Origin: Gammaproteobacteria bacterium
GTDB lineage: Bacteria > Gemmatimonadota > Gemmatimonadetes > Longimicrobiales > Gaopeijiaceae
Length of the DNA: 64,000 nt
Reading direction: 5' to 3'
NCBI GenBank assembly: GCA_028819075.1
Contig: JAPPMM010000061.1
Location: 1 to 64,000 of the forward strand
Shown here: piece by piece, positions 1 to 7,434 of the stretch
Position numbering within the stretch: position 1 is the first letter of the stretch
How the letters are laid out: each line of letters starts with the position of its first letter
Position numbers and translations under genes: made by a program
Notes under the pieces: generated by a model
The model's input: the letters and a program-made list of their open reading frames with translations, nothing else
What the model was told of the DNA's origin: nothing
Databases searched by the model: none

Positions 1-69
1 TGCGATCTTCGGACACACCAAGTGACACACGGACCTCAAGTGTGTCGCCAAGTCGGTGTCTCAACATGA

Positions 70-291
70 CTTGCGAGGAATGACCCCGGCTTCGAGCGGG
101 TATCGTACATCAGCAGCGCCGGGCTTCGCGTCTGCCTGGTGCTCGCAAAGCGACTCCGCAGTACCGGACAGGCGTTGGCGATGTGTTCGCTGTCCGATGT
201 CAACCGGGAGATCGTGGCTGTGAGCGGCTTCGACAAGCTCATCATGGTGCACGAGGACCCCGAGAGCGCGATTGCGGCCATGGGATCCTGA
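70..291 (+). pseudogene. C-terminal half of a STAS-domain protein (anti-sigma factor antagonist type), decayed
   Basis: The frame ending at the TGA at 289-291 encodes the second half of a STAS domain. It has the hallmark YISSAGLRV segment at about 106-132, followed by SLSDVN and SGFDKLI, the usual spacing for SpoIIAA-like anti-anti-sigma proteins. The N-terminal beta-strands of the domain are absent. An in-frame stop lies at 67-69, no ATG, GTG or TTG precedes the ISSAG motif, and none of the three frames of the first 66 bases resembles a STAS N-terminus. I read this as a truncated remnant, not an expressed gene. The alternative is a frameshift near 60-70 joining to an N-terminal half lying to the left of the window. 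Confidence 0.6.
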
Positions 292-349
292 TCGCGCTGG
301 TCGCTCACATGCCCCTCCCCCATACCCACCTTCTCCGCAGGAGCAAACC

Positions 350-628
350 ATGACCGATGGCAGCGAGAGGACGATTACCCTGAAGAAAGCGTTTGACCAG
401 AACATCGTCGGGGAGAACATTCTCGAAATCGCCGAGTTCGCCGTGGAAAAGTACGAGTTTCGCCACGACTCGACACTCTCCGACGAGGTCCGGGAGGCGG
501 CGCTGAAGGAGGCCGCCCAGGCTCTCTGGAAGATGGTCGAGGAGCTCCGGCTGCGGCGCAAGCACATCCTGAAACGGATGTTCGACTTGGCGGATGCAAC
601 GGTAAAGGGAGCGGTCGAAGACGGATAG
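350..628 (+). CDS. Small helical protein of unknown function (92 aa)
   Basis: I do not recognise this protein. It is short and charged, rich in Glu, Lys and Arg, and looks almost entirely alpha-helical. There is no signal peptide, membrane segment or cysteine motif. The ATG at 350 was chosen because a purine-rich GCAGGAG lies about 6 bases upstream; an upstream in-frame start at 272 would run back into the STAS remnant. It begins 58 bases after that remnant, so it may once have been co-transcribed with an anti-sigma antagonist. A regulatory partner role is possible, but the sequence does not show it. Confidence 0.6.
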   Translation: MTDGSERTITLKKAFDQNIVGENILEIAEFAVEKYEFRHDSTLSDEVREAALKEAAQALWKMVEELRLRRKHILKRMFDLADATVKGAVEDG

Positions 629-680
629 CGCGGTCCGGGTCGCGAGCCGTGCTCAATGATCACGGCTGCACCCGTCCCAG

Positions 681-1616
681 TCACGCGTGGGAACCGCTCG
701 GCTCCCAGCTCCTCCATCCGCGCCCGCGGTGCCCGAAGTCGAAGCGACCCGGGTGAAGGCACTCCGCCAGGATCTCGGCCGACTCCACCACGCGCGGCCC
801 CGGCCGGTTGAAGTACTGGTTGCCGTCCGTGATCACCACCCGGCCCTCGCGCACGGCGGAGAGCCTGTGCCATTCCGGCCGGGCGGCCAGCGCGGGCATC
901 TCCCGCTCGGCGCGCTCGATGTCGAACCCGCAGGGCATGACCGCGATCACGTCGGGGTCGGCGGCGACGAGCTCATCGATGTCCCGATAGCCGGAGTGCG
1001 CCCCGGCCTCCCCGAGCGGGTCCACCCCGCCGGCGCACTCCACCAGCTCCGGCACCCAGTTGCCTGCCATCATGAGCGGGTCGATCCACTCGATGCAGGC
1101 TATGGAGGGCCGCCGCAGCGCACGCGTGGCGTGGCGGAGTACCTCGAGCCGGCCCGTCAGGCGCGCCACCAGCCCGTCGCCGCGCGCCGGTTCCCCGAGC
1201 GCGGCCGCGACCGCCCGGATGTCGCTCCAGACGTCGCCCAGCGCCATCGGCTCGAGCGACACGATCGCCGGTTGCGAGCGCACCAGGTCGCACACCGCGC
1301 GCTCCACGTCCCGCAGGCTCACCGCGCACACCTCGCACTGGGTCTGGGTGACGATGACGGTGGGCGCCAGCCGGTCGAGCAGGACCGGGTCGACACTGTA
1401 CACCGACAGGCCGTCGCGGACGATCGCCTGCACCTGGTCGTCGATGGCCCGGCTGTAGGCCTCCACCTTCACCTTCGAGCTCGAGCAGGTGGGCAGCCGT
1501 GCGACGCCGGGCGGATGGTCGCACTCGTGCGACCGGCCCACGAGCTCGCGCTCGAAGCCCAGCGCGCACACGATCTCGGTCGCGCTCGCGATGAGCGAGA
1601 CGATGCGGTGGGGCAT
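681..1616 (-). CDS. BtuF-like cobalamin-binding protein (ABC substrate-binding fold)
   Basis: A 311-residue protein of the periplasmic-binding helical-backbone family (BtuF/FepB type), opening with RIVSLIASATEIVCALG, the usual first strand and helix of the family. The interior segments TQTQCEVCAVS and GYRDIDELVAADPDVI fit a cobalamin-binding protein. No signal peptide precedes the first strand at the ATG at 1616, which is odd for an exported binding protein; signal-less BtuF homologues are common, but their role is less clear. It is the last gene of a leftward operon headed by a B12 riboswitch (receptor, DUF6580, this gene), 20 bases after the DUF6580 stop. No BtuC or BtuD partner is present here. 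Confidence 0.8.
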   Translation of the reverse strand: MPHRIVSLIASATEIVCALGFERELVGRSHECDHPPGVARLPTCSSSKVKVEAYSRAIDDQVQAIVRDGLSVYSVDPVLLDRLAPTVIVTQTQCEVCAVSLRDVERAVCDLVRSQPAIVSLEPMALGDVWSDIRAVAAALGEPARGDGLVARLTGRLEVLRHATRALRRPSIACIEWIDPLMMAGNWVPELVECAGGVDPLGEAGAHSGYRDIDELVAADPDVIAVMPCGFDIERAEREMPALAARPEWHRLSAVREGRVVITDGNQYFNRPGPRVVESAEILAECLHPGRFDFGHRGRGWRSWEPSGSHA

Positions 1617-1636
1617 GCCGGTTCCGGCAGTCCGTG

Positions 1637-2242
1637 CTAAGTGCGGCTTGATACGAGCCGGTACAGCGGGATCGGCGCCGGATTCCTCAGGGCGACGCGG
1701 CTGAACAGGAGCGGCAGGAAGACCGCCATGCTGATCAGGGTGTTGCGGAAGAAGGGAATCGCGCGCACGTAGCAGTCCACCAGCCCGGAGAGCGTCTTCG
1801 GGTAGAGCAGTCCGTCGCCGAAGGCCCACACGCCGAAGTTGGTGATCAGGAAGAACCCGACCGAAGACGCCAGCCCGGCGCCCGCTACCCTCGTCCACGA
1901 GGTCTCGCCGCGCAGGGCGAATCCCGTGGTCGCCACCAGCGCGAGCGACAGGTAGACCAGCGGCTGGTCGGGGTAGAACGCCCAGTCGACCCGGCCGGTC
2001 AGCGCCAGGATCCCCAGATCGCCCAGCAGCCACGCGGCGAACGGGAGTAGGTACGCCGTCCCCGCGCGCGCGAAGAACGCTCCCCCGAACAGGCAGAGCG
2101 GCAGCATCGGCGAGAAGTTCCACGGATAGGTGGTCCGCTCCGGGTCGATCGACATCCCGAACTGCGCCAGCAGGTACGGCGCCAGCCGCACGCAGACGGC
2201 CACGGCGAACACCGCCACGATCACGGAAAACCGCGGTTTCAT
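1637..2242 (-). CDS. DUF6580-family integral membrane protein, putative transport component
   Basis: A 201-residue membrane protein with about five hydrophobic segments. It carries signatures I associate with DUF6580: a LCLFGGAFF stretch near residue 50, SSVGFFLITNFGVW near 145, and YPKTLSGLVDCY followed by AIPFFRNTL near the end. Family members resemble small substrate-capture (ECF S-type) components and are often found beside TonB-dependent cobalamin receptors. Here it lies between a BtuB-like receptor and a BtuF-like protein under one B12 riboswitch, so a role in moving cobalamin or a precursor across the inner membrane is a reasonable inference. The ATG at 2242 has a GGAGG about 6 bases upstream. 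Confidence 0.75.
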   Translation of the reverse strand: MKPRFSVIVAVFAVAVCVRLAPYLLAQFGMSIDPERTTYPWNFSPMLPLCLFGGAFFARAGTAYLLPFAAWLLGDLGILALTGRVDWAFYPDQPLVYLSLALVATTGFALRGETSWTRVAGAGLASSVGFFLITNFGVWAFGDGLLYPKTLSGLVDCYVRAIPFFRNTLISMAVFLPLLFSRVALRNPAPIPLYRLVSSRT

Positions 2243-2273
2243 CTCGATTCCTCCCTGTTTGCTGTTCTCGGTC

Positions 2274-4241
2274 CTATCCTTCTCGGCCACCCAGCGCCAA
2301 GCTGCCGCCAACGTAGACGGCCCGCCCGGGCGCGGCGAATCCCCACACCTCATGGTATGCCTGGTCCAGCAGGTTTTCCATGCGCACGGTCAGCCGCATA
2401 CTCGGCCGTCCCGCGCCCGAGCCCATCTCGAAGCTCGCCGCCAGGTCCACAAGCGTGTAGGCGGACAGCGTCACCGGATTGGCCGGCCAGGCGCTGAAGT
2501 CGCGGTCGCTGCGCTCTCCCGTGCGCCGCACGCTCGCGTCCAGCCCGATCCCGCTCGCGACCTGGGCGAAGGCGCTCGCCCCGATGATGTGCCTTGGCCG
2601 GCGCAGCAGCGGCTCGCCCTCCACGAACGTCGCCGACGGGCCCTCGTCGAAGCCCGAGTCCTCCACTTCCGTGTTCAGGCACGTGTAGAAGCTCGACAGC
2701 CGAACCCGGCTGGCGGCAACCGACGCCTCCGCCTCCAGCCCGCGGCTGCGCGCCCTCGCCACGTTGTGGTAGCTGGGGCCTCCCGGCGCGGGCGGCGAGA
2801 AGGTGTACTGAATGAGGTTGCGGTAGTTCTGGCGGAATCCGGTGAGCGAGAGCCGGGCGATGCCCCCCAGCTCCTGGTCCAGCCCCGCCTCGTAGCTGGT
2901 CGATTGCTCCGGTTCGAGATCCGGATTGCCGGTCGCGAAGCCGGTGGCGTACGTCTCGTAGAAGGTGGGTTCCTTGATCCCGGTCCCCGCCGACACCCGC
3001 ACGCGCGTGCCCGAAGAAGCGGCCCGCCACGCAGCGCCAGCCCGCCAGGTCATCGCCGAGCCGAAGCGCTCGTTGTCCTCGAGGCGCACCCCGGCATTCA
3101 GCGCCGCGGGCCCGCGAAACTCCGACAGTTGCGCGTAGAAGGCCCGGTTTCCGCGCTCGTTGCGGGAGTTGGCCGAACTCGGGCCGTACTGGGAGAGCGA
3201 TTCGCTGAAGTCGCGCACCGACTGCTGCTCCAGTTCGTAGCCCGTGGCGACCGAGGTTCCCTCGCCGGGCCTCCAGATCGCGCGCCCTCCGACCGTCGTC
3301 CGGCGCAGGTCGGTGAGGCTCTTGAAGCCGTGGAAGCCGAGCGTGTCGGCCGGACCGTCCGGAGCGTCGTCGGTGCCCGAGTCCGACTCATGGACGTTGA
3401 CTCGGAACCGGGTTTCGAAGGCGTCGTTCCAGCGTCGGCCTGCATCGACGTTGACCGACAGCGCGTCGCCGAAGCTGTGGGCGTTCTCGTCCACCAGGTT
3501 TCCGGAGCCGTCGGTAGGGTAGTGGAAGCGCCGATCCTCGTAGCGTACCGAAACCGAAGCGTCGGTCGCCTCATCGAGCTGCCCCTGGACCCGGCCCGTG
3601 GCCGTGGCATGGCGGAACTGGTTGTTGAACGCGAGGATGCCGTCGGTCTCGTTCCTCCCGACGGAGATGGCGTAGGAAAGCGAACTCGTCCCTCCCGAGA
3701 GCCCACCCTGCCAGCGCCGGGTGCCGTAGCTGCCTCCCTGGAACGACAGGTCTCCCCGGGGCCGGCCGCTTCCGCGCCGGGTGAAGATCTGGATGACCCC
3801 GCTCACCGCGTCGGAGCCGTAGAGCGCGGAGGCGGGCCCGCGCACGACCTCGATGCGTTCCACGTTGTCGGTGGTGAGCGAGGCGAAGTCGAAGGCGCCG
3901 CCGGGCTCGTTCATGCGCACCCCGTCGATCAGCACCTGCACGTAGTCCGACTCGCCACCCCGCAGGAAGAGCGACGTGATGGCGCCGAACGAGCCCCCCC
4001 GGACCAGCGCCACGCCCGGCAGCTGGCGCAGGGCGTCGGCCACGTATTCGATGCCGGCCCGCTCCAGTTCGGCGCCGTAGAGGATGGTCGTGTGGGCCGC
4101 GGCGGCCCATTCGGGTTCGGGTAGCCGGTTGGCGGTGACCACCAGCCCCTGCAGGTTGCCCGGTCCCTGGGCGGCGACGGGCACGGCAAGGCAGGCGGTG
4201 GCGATGGCGGCGGCATAGCGGACGAATCGAACACAACTCAT
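2274..4241 (-). CDS. btuB: TonB-dependent outer-membrane receptor, BtuB-like (cobalamin uptake)
   Basis: A 655-residue TonB-dependent receptor. A Sec signal peptide ends near VPVAAQG (about residue 25). The plug domain follows, with a VTANRLPEP TonB-box-like segment, a LRQLPGVALVRGG segment, the LIDGVRMNEP motif, and VERIEVVRGPASALYGSDAVSGVI, a classic plug signature. The rest is a 22-strand-type barrel with alternating aromatic residues. At this length and with a cobalamin riboswitch directly upstream, B12 or a corrinoid is the likely ligand. It is the first gene of the operon with DUF6580 and BtuF-like genes. TonB and ExbBD are not in the window. The C-terminus lacks the usual final Phe. 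Confidence 0.85.
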   Translation of the reverse strand: MSCVRFVRYAAAIATACLAVPVAAQGPGNLQGLVVTANRLPEPEWAAAAHTTILYGAELERAGIEYVADALRQLPGVALVRGGSFGAITSLFLRGGESDYVQVLIDGVRMNEPGGAFDFASLTTDNVERIEVVRGPASALYGSDAVSGVIQIFTRRGSGRPRGDLSFQGGSYGTRRWQGGLSGGTSSLSYAISVGRNETDGILAFNNQFRHATATGRVQGQLDEATDASVSVRYEDRRFHYPTDGSGNLVDENAHSFGDALSVNVDAGRRWNDAFETRFRVNVHESDSGTDDAPDGPADTLGFHGFKSLTDLRRTTVGGRAIWRPGEGTSVATGYELEQQSVRDFSESLSQYGPSSANSRNERGNRAFYAQLSEFRGPAALNAGVRLEDNERFGSAMTWRAGAAWRAASSGTRVRVSAGTGIKEPTFYETYATGFATGNPDLEPEQSTSYEAGLDQELGGIARLSLTGFRQNYRNLIQYTFSPPAPGGPSYHNVARARSRGLEAEASVAASRVRLSSFYTCLNTEVEDSGFDEGPSATFVEGEPLLRRPRHIIGASAFAQVASGIGLDASVRRTGERSDRDFSAWPANPVTLSAYTLVDLAASFEMGSGAGRPSMRLTVRMENLLDQAYHEVWGFAAPGRAVYVGGSLALGGREG

Positions 4242-4339
4242 GTCGGCTCTCCTCTGCCGCGCGGAAGAAAGAGGAGTTGCCGACCACCGCGAACGCGGAT
4301 TGGAAGGCGCCCCTCACCTCCCCGCGGAGGTGGTGAAAA

Positions 4340-4530
4340 GGGCGCCGGACGGGCTCGTCTCCTGGCTTGAGGCCTCCGGGCTCGCCTTCCCGGGCTCGCC
4401 TCGGAGCCCAGTGGCACATCGGAGCCGGAGTTGTCGGGAAAACCCGGACCTCATCACAGTGGCGGGGCCGCGCCGGATTCGCACCGGCTTCCGTAGGCCC
4501 CTCCGGCCTCTGCTACGCCGGGATTCTAGC
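4340..4530 (-). ncRNA. Cobalamin (B12) riboswitch
   Basis: On the minus strand this leader contains the conserved landmarks of the cobalamin class in order: a GGAAGCCGGTGCGAATCCGGC stem region (complement of about 4475-4498), then the GCCACTG element near 4458, and the downstream AAGCCAGGAGAC box (complement of 4357-4368). A GC-rich hairpin follows, about 100 bases before the BtuB-like start at 4241, and could carry the expression platform. High cobalamin would switch off the uptake operon. Its 5' end touches the stop codon of the upstream Fic gene (4526), so the promoter must lie inside or before that gene's 3' end. Confidence 0.93.
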
Positions 4531-6082
4531 CGGGCGCGTGAAGGGGGTCAACGGCGGGGACGCCGGGTTCGCGCGGATCCGTGGCGAAGGCGCGCTGTAT
4601 GGCGGATTCGATGGCAGCCACTTCGCCATCGCTCAGCTCGCGAAAACGGGGACGCTTCCTCGCCGAGAGCCGTCCTCCGTTCTGCACGCAGAGCCGTATG
4701 AGGAGCGAGGTGCGCCGGTCGGGCATGTCCACGATCTCCGAGACCGCTCTGAAGGCTCGATCGAAAGCGGCGATGAAGCCGAGTTCTTCCCGAAGATCGT
4801 GACGGACCGTCTCGGCCACCCGGTCGTGAAGGTATTCGGCGAACGCGGTCATATCGATGAACCGATAGAGATCGCGCGTGTCGCCTTCCACGAGCAGGCT
4901 TCTGTCCGGACCCCATCGCCAGTCGATGAATTCCAGGATCGGCCGGGAGAAGCTGTCCAGCACCCGATCGTAGCCACGACGATCGCGCAAAATGGCCGCG
5001 GACACAGGGAAGATGAAGTCCCTGGGCGTGTATCCCCTCGAAGCCAGCACGTGATGGATGAGGAACCGGTGGATGCGGCCGTTTCCGTCATCGAAGGGAT
5101 GAACGAAGACAAACGCGAAGGCCAAAACCGCCGCGCCGACGACGGGCGGAACGCTCTCATGCGAGACGCGCTCGGCCAGCTTCATCCAACCCTTCATGAG
5201 CGAGGGCACGTCGCCCGGCCGGGGGCACACGAAGTGGACCTCTTCGCGGAAGCCCGCACCCATCCGGCCGACGAAGATCTGAACGTCGCGCCAGTCCGTG
5301 GCGGCATAGCGCGGGTCGACGATCGACCCTTGAAGCCGGACCAGCGCATCCTTGTCCAGCGGGTCGAAGGTGGCTGCTTCGCTGAGCGCCCGCACGAAGC
5401 GAGCAGCACGACGCGAAGACGGCTTCTCGCCTTCGATTGCAAAGGAGGATCGCGTTTCCCGGGTGTACAGATAGTCGACCGCGCGGGTGAGAAGGCTCCG
5501 GTCGAACGCTGCGCAAAGGGAGCGTGCCTCGTCGTCGATGGGCATCGCCATCTGGCGCAGAAGCTTGGGGGTCCGCCTGACGGTAACACAGAGGTCGGAG
5601 CCGCCGAGCAGATTGTCTATGACCCGGTGCCGCCGGGAGTTGTGGCGCGCCGCTACGACGAACTTTTTCGGATCGAGGACTTCGACGTAGTTGCCGCTGC
5701 GCGCGTCGTCGACATCGAGGGTCCGTCCCGTGAGCGCCTCGTACAGGAACCACGCGCGGCGGCTGTAGGCACCCGTGGGCTCGCTCCGTACCCAGTCTTC
5801 CAGCGTCGCCGCATCGATCTGCCTGAAGGCCGCAGCCAGGATGCGCACATCAAACGGCTCATGGCGCAGCGTGAAACGGAGTTGCCCCGCAAGCGAGTGG
5901 TCCGGCGCGTAGTGCAGAGGATAGTCCTCCCGCACGCGGGTCCCGTGAACCTCGGTCCGGCGCGCGCCGGAAACCACATGACTCTCGACCGCCGGAACGG
6001 GTACGGCCAGGTCCAGCTCCTGGCGGAGCCAGGCCTGCCCCACAGGTCTCCTGCCGGGATGAGCGGTGTATCGTTGTGCCAT
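4526..6082 (-). CDS. Fic-domain protein (probable AMPylase), class II, 518 aa
   Basis: The Fic catalytic motif [12 protein letters not shown] is intact in the C-terminal half, so the protein should transfer AMP or a related group from a nucleotide to a target hydroxyl. An inhibitory-helix motif of the form S-x-x-x-E-G (SFAIEG) lies N-terminal to the core, which defines class II Fic proteins that are self-inhibited. The start is placed at the ATG at 6082; an upstream in-frame extension (to 6172) would overlap the GNAT gene and is hydrophobic and implausible. At 518 residues it is longer than minimal Fic proteins, with an N-terminal region of about 180 residues and a C-terminal helical tail. 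No dedicated antitoxin gene is adjacent, which fits self-inhibition. The physiological target is unknown. Confidence 0.88.
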   Translation of the reverse strand: MAQRYTAHPGRRPVGQAWLRQELDLAVPVPAVESHVVSGARRTEVHGTRVREDYPLHYAPDHSLAGQLRFTLRHEPFDVRILAAAFRQIDAATLEDWVRSEPTGAYSRRAWFLYEALTGRTLDVDDARSGNYVEVLDPKKFVVAARHNSRRHRVIDNLLGGSDLCVTVRRTPKLLRQMAMPIDDEARSLCAAFDRSLLTRAVDYLYTRETRSSFAIEGEKPSSRRAARFVRALSEAATFDPLDKDALVRLQGSIVDPRYAATDWRDVQIFVGRMGAGFREEVHFVCPRPGDVPSLMKGWMKLAERVSHESVPPVVGAAVLAFAFVFVHPFDDGNGRIHRFLIHHVLASRGYTPRDFIFPVSAAILRDRRGYDRVLDSFSRPILEFIDWRWGPDRSLLVEGDTRDLYRFIDMTAFAEYLHDRVAETVRHDLREELGFIAAFDRAFRAVSEIVDMPDRRTSLLIRLCVQNGGRLSARKRPRFRELSDGEVAAIESAIQRAFATDPREPGVPAVDPLHAPG

Positions 6083-6155
6083 GAGAAACCGCGGAATACC
6101 GCGAGAAATGATTAGAAAAAAGTATCTCGATGATAAATCGATTACAAGAATCGGG
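6083..6155 (-). promoter_or_regulatory. AT-rich promoter/operator region of the Fic gene
   Basis: The 73 bases between the GNAT stop and the Fic start are strikingly AT-rich for this genome. On the minus strand, TTGTAA and TACTTT are separated by 17 bases, an acceptable sigma-70-like pair. Nearer the start codon a palindrome CGCGG-AATA-CCGCG is flanked by a repeated TTTCTC. The palindrome lies between the putative -10 and the ATG, a natural place for a repressor. Assignments are by eye only. Confidence 0.4.
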
Positions 6156-7286
6156 CTACAGCGGAGCCTCATAGAGGCGGTAGGTGCGGTAGATCCTGCC
6201 CCCCATCCGTTCGATCGCGGCGTTCATTCGGTGGTTCCCCTCCAGGATCCAGGACATATCCGCCTCCCTCATCCCGGCGGCGCTGGCGTTTCGGAACAGC
6301 GCGAGGTAGAGGAGCGCATCGATGCCCTTGCCCCGCCACTTCTCCAGGAGCCCCAGAATGAGGACGCGCAGGCGGGTGATCCTGCGCCTGTGGGCCAGCA
6401 GCTTCATGATCGCGAGCGGGGTGAGCCGTCCGTTGAGCTTGTGCAGAACCTGGTTGAAGTCCGGAAAGGCGACCGCGAGCCCGATCGCTTCCCCTTCGCG
6501 CGTTTCTGCGAAGAGAACGAGGTTCGGGTCGATGATCGGCCTCAGTTCGGCGGCCATGTGATCGATCTCGGCGTCCGTCAAGGGGACGAACCCCCAGTTC
6601 TTCCTCCAGGCGGAATTGTAGAGTCGCCGAACGAGGGCGAGTTCCTCGTCGAACCTCGACATTTCCAATGTGCGGATGCGGATGCCGTAGCGGTGCGTCA
6701 CGATCCTCTCGGCGCGAAACAGGTATTCGGGCCAGTTCCCTGCCACGATGTGCCAGGCGTAGAGGTCCTTGACCTTGCGGAGCCCGCAGCCTTCGAGCAG
6801 GGCCGGATACCACGGCGGGTTGTGGGCCAGAAGCAGCGCCGGCGGTCCGCTGTCTCCCTCGACCAGGAGGCCGGTGGTCTCGTTGGTGGAAAAGCTGGTC
6901 GGGCCGCGCATGGCCGTGAGACCGCGTTCGCGGAGCCACGCCCGAACGGCGTCGAACAGCGCTTCCGCCACCTCCGGATCGTCGATGCACTCGAACCAGC
7001 CGAAGAAACCGACCGCCTCCCCGTGCACCCGTTCGTGATTCCGGTTGCGGATCGCGCAGATGCGCCCCACCACTCTGCCGCCGCGGAGCGCGAGCCAGGG
7101 CTGAACCTCGGAGTGAAGGTGGAAGGGATGTCTTGCCGTGTCGAAGGCGGCGCGGACGTCCCGCTTCAGGGGCGGCACCCAGTCGGGGTCGGCGCGATAG
7201 ATCGACCAGGGCAGGTTGACGAAGCGTCGCAGGTCGGCTCGGCTCTCGACCGGCGCCACTGCGAGCGGCGAAGTGGGATTCCTCAT
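6156..7286 (-). CDS. GNAT-fold acyltransferase-like protein (376 aa)
   Basis: A soluble 376-residue protein with the layout of the long GNAT-like family: an N-terminal half with LALRGGRVVGRICAI (a typical beta-strand pair of the fold) and a C-terminal half ending in EKWRGKGIDALLYLALF, which resembles the acetyl-CoA pyrophosphate-binding loop and helix, followed by ILEGNHRMNAAIERMGG. The substrate is unknown. It lies 73 bases upstream of the Fic gene on the same strand, but each has its own AT-rich leader, so they need not be co-regulated. Three phased direct repeats sit just upstream of its ATG. No signal peptide or membrane segment is evident. Confidence 0.75.
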   Translation of the reverse strand: MRNPTSPLAVAPVESRADLRRFVNLPWSIYRADPDWVPPLKRDVRAAFDTARHPFHLHSEVQPWLALRGGRVVGRICAIRNRNHERVHGEAVGFFGWFECIDDPEVAEALFDAVRAWLRERGLTAMRGPTSFSTNETTGLLVEGDSGPPALLLAHNPPWYPALLEGCGLRKVKDLYAWHIVAGNWPEYLFRAERIVTHRYGIRIRTLEMSRFDEELALVRRLYNSAWRKNWGFVPLTDAEIDHMAAELRPIIDPNLVLFAETREGEAIGLAVAFPDFNQVLHKLNGRLTPLAIMKLLAHRRRITRLRVLILGLLEKWRGKGIDALLYLALFRNASAAGMREADMSWILEGNHRMNAAIERMGGRIYRTYRLYEAPL

Positions 7287-7300
7287 GGCGTCCAGAGTTC

Positions 7301-7361
7301 CAAACCGCTTACACAGCCGCCAAAACGCTTAGAAACAAGCTTCTGGATTCAGAATCGCTTA
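7301..7361 (-). promoter_or_regulatory. Three phased direct repeats upstream of the GNAT gene
   Basis: Plus-strand copies CAAACCGCTTA (7301), CAAAACGCTTA (7321) and AGAATCGCTTA (7351) read as TAAGCG-type boxes on the gene's strand. Their spacings of 20 and 30 bases are two and three helical turns, so all three face the same side of the DNA. This suggests cooperative binding of a regulator 15-75 bases before the GNAT start. The binding protein is unknown. Confidence 0.45.
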
Positions 7362-7434
7362 CGCGTGCTATCGCCAGCCTGTCAGCCCATGGATGCATCG
7401 CCGCTCGAATGTCGGGAAGAGTTCGTCCCGGGGG

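Noticed and set aside
4240-4701. A plus-strand gene over the B12 leader
   Set aside because: The region is fully explained by the riboswitch and the end of the Fic gene; the frame's product is arginine-rich filler.
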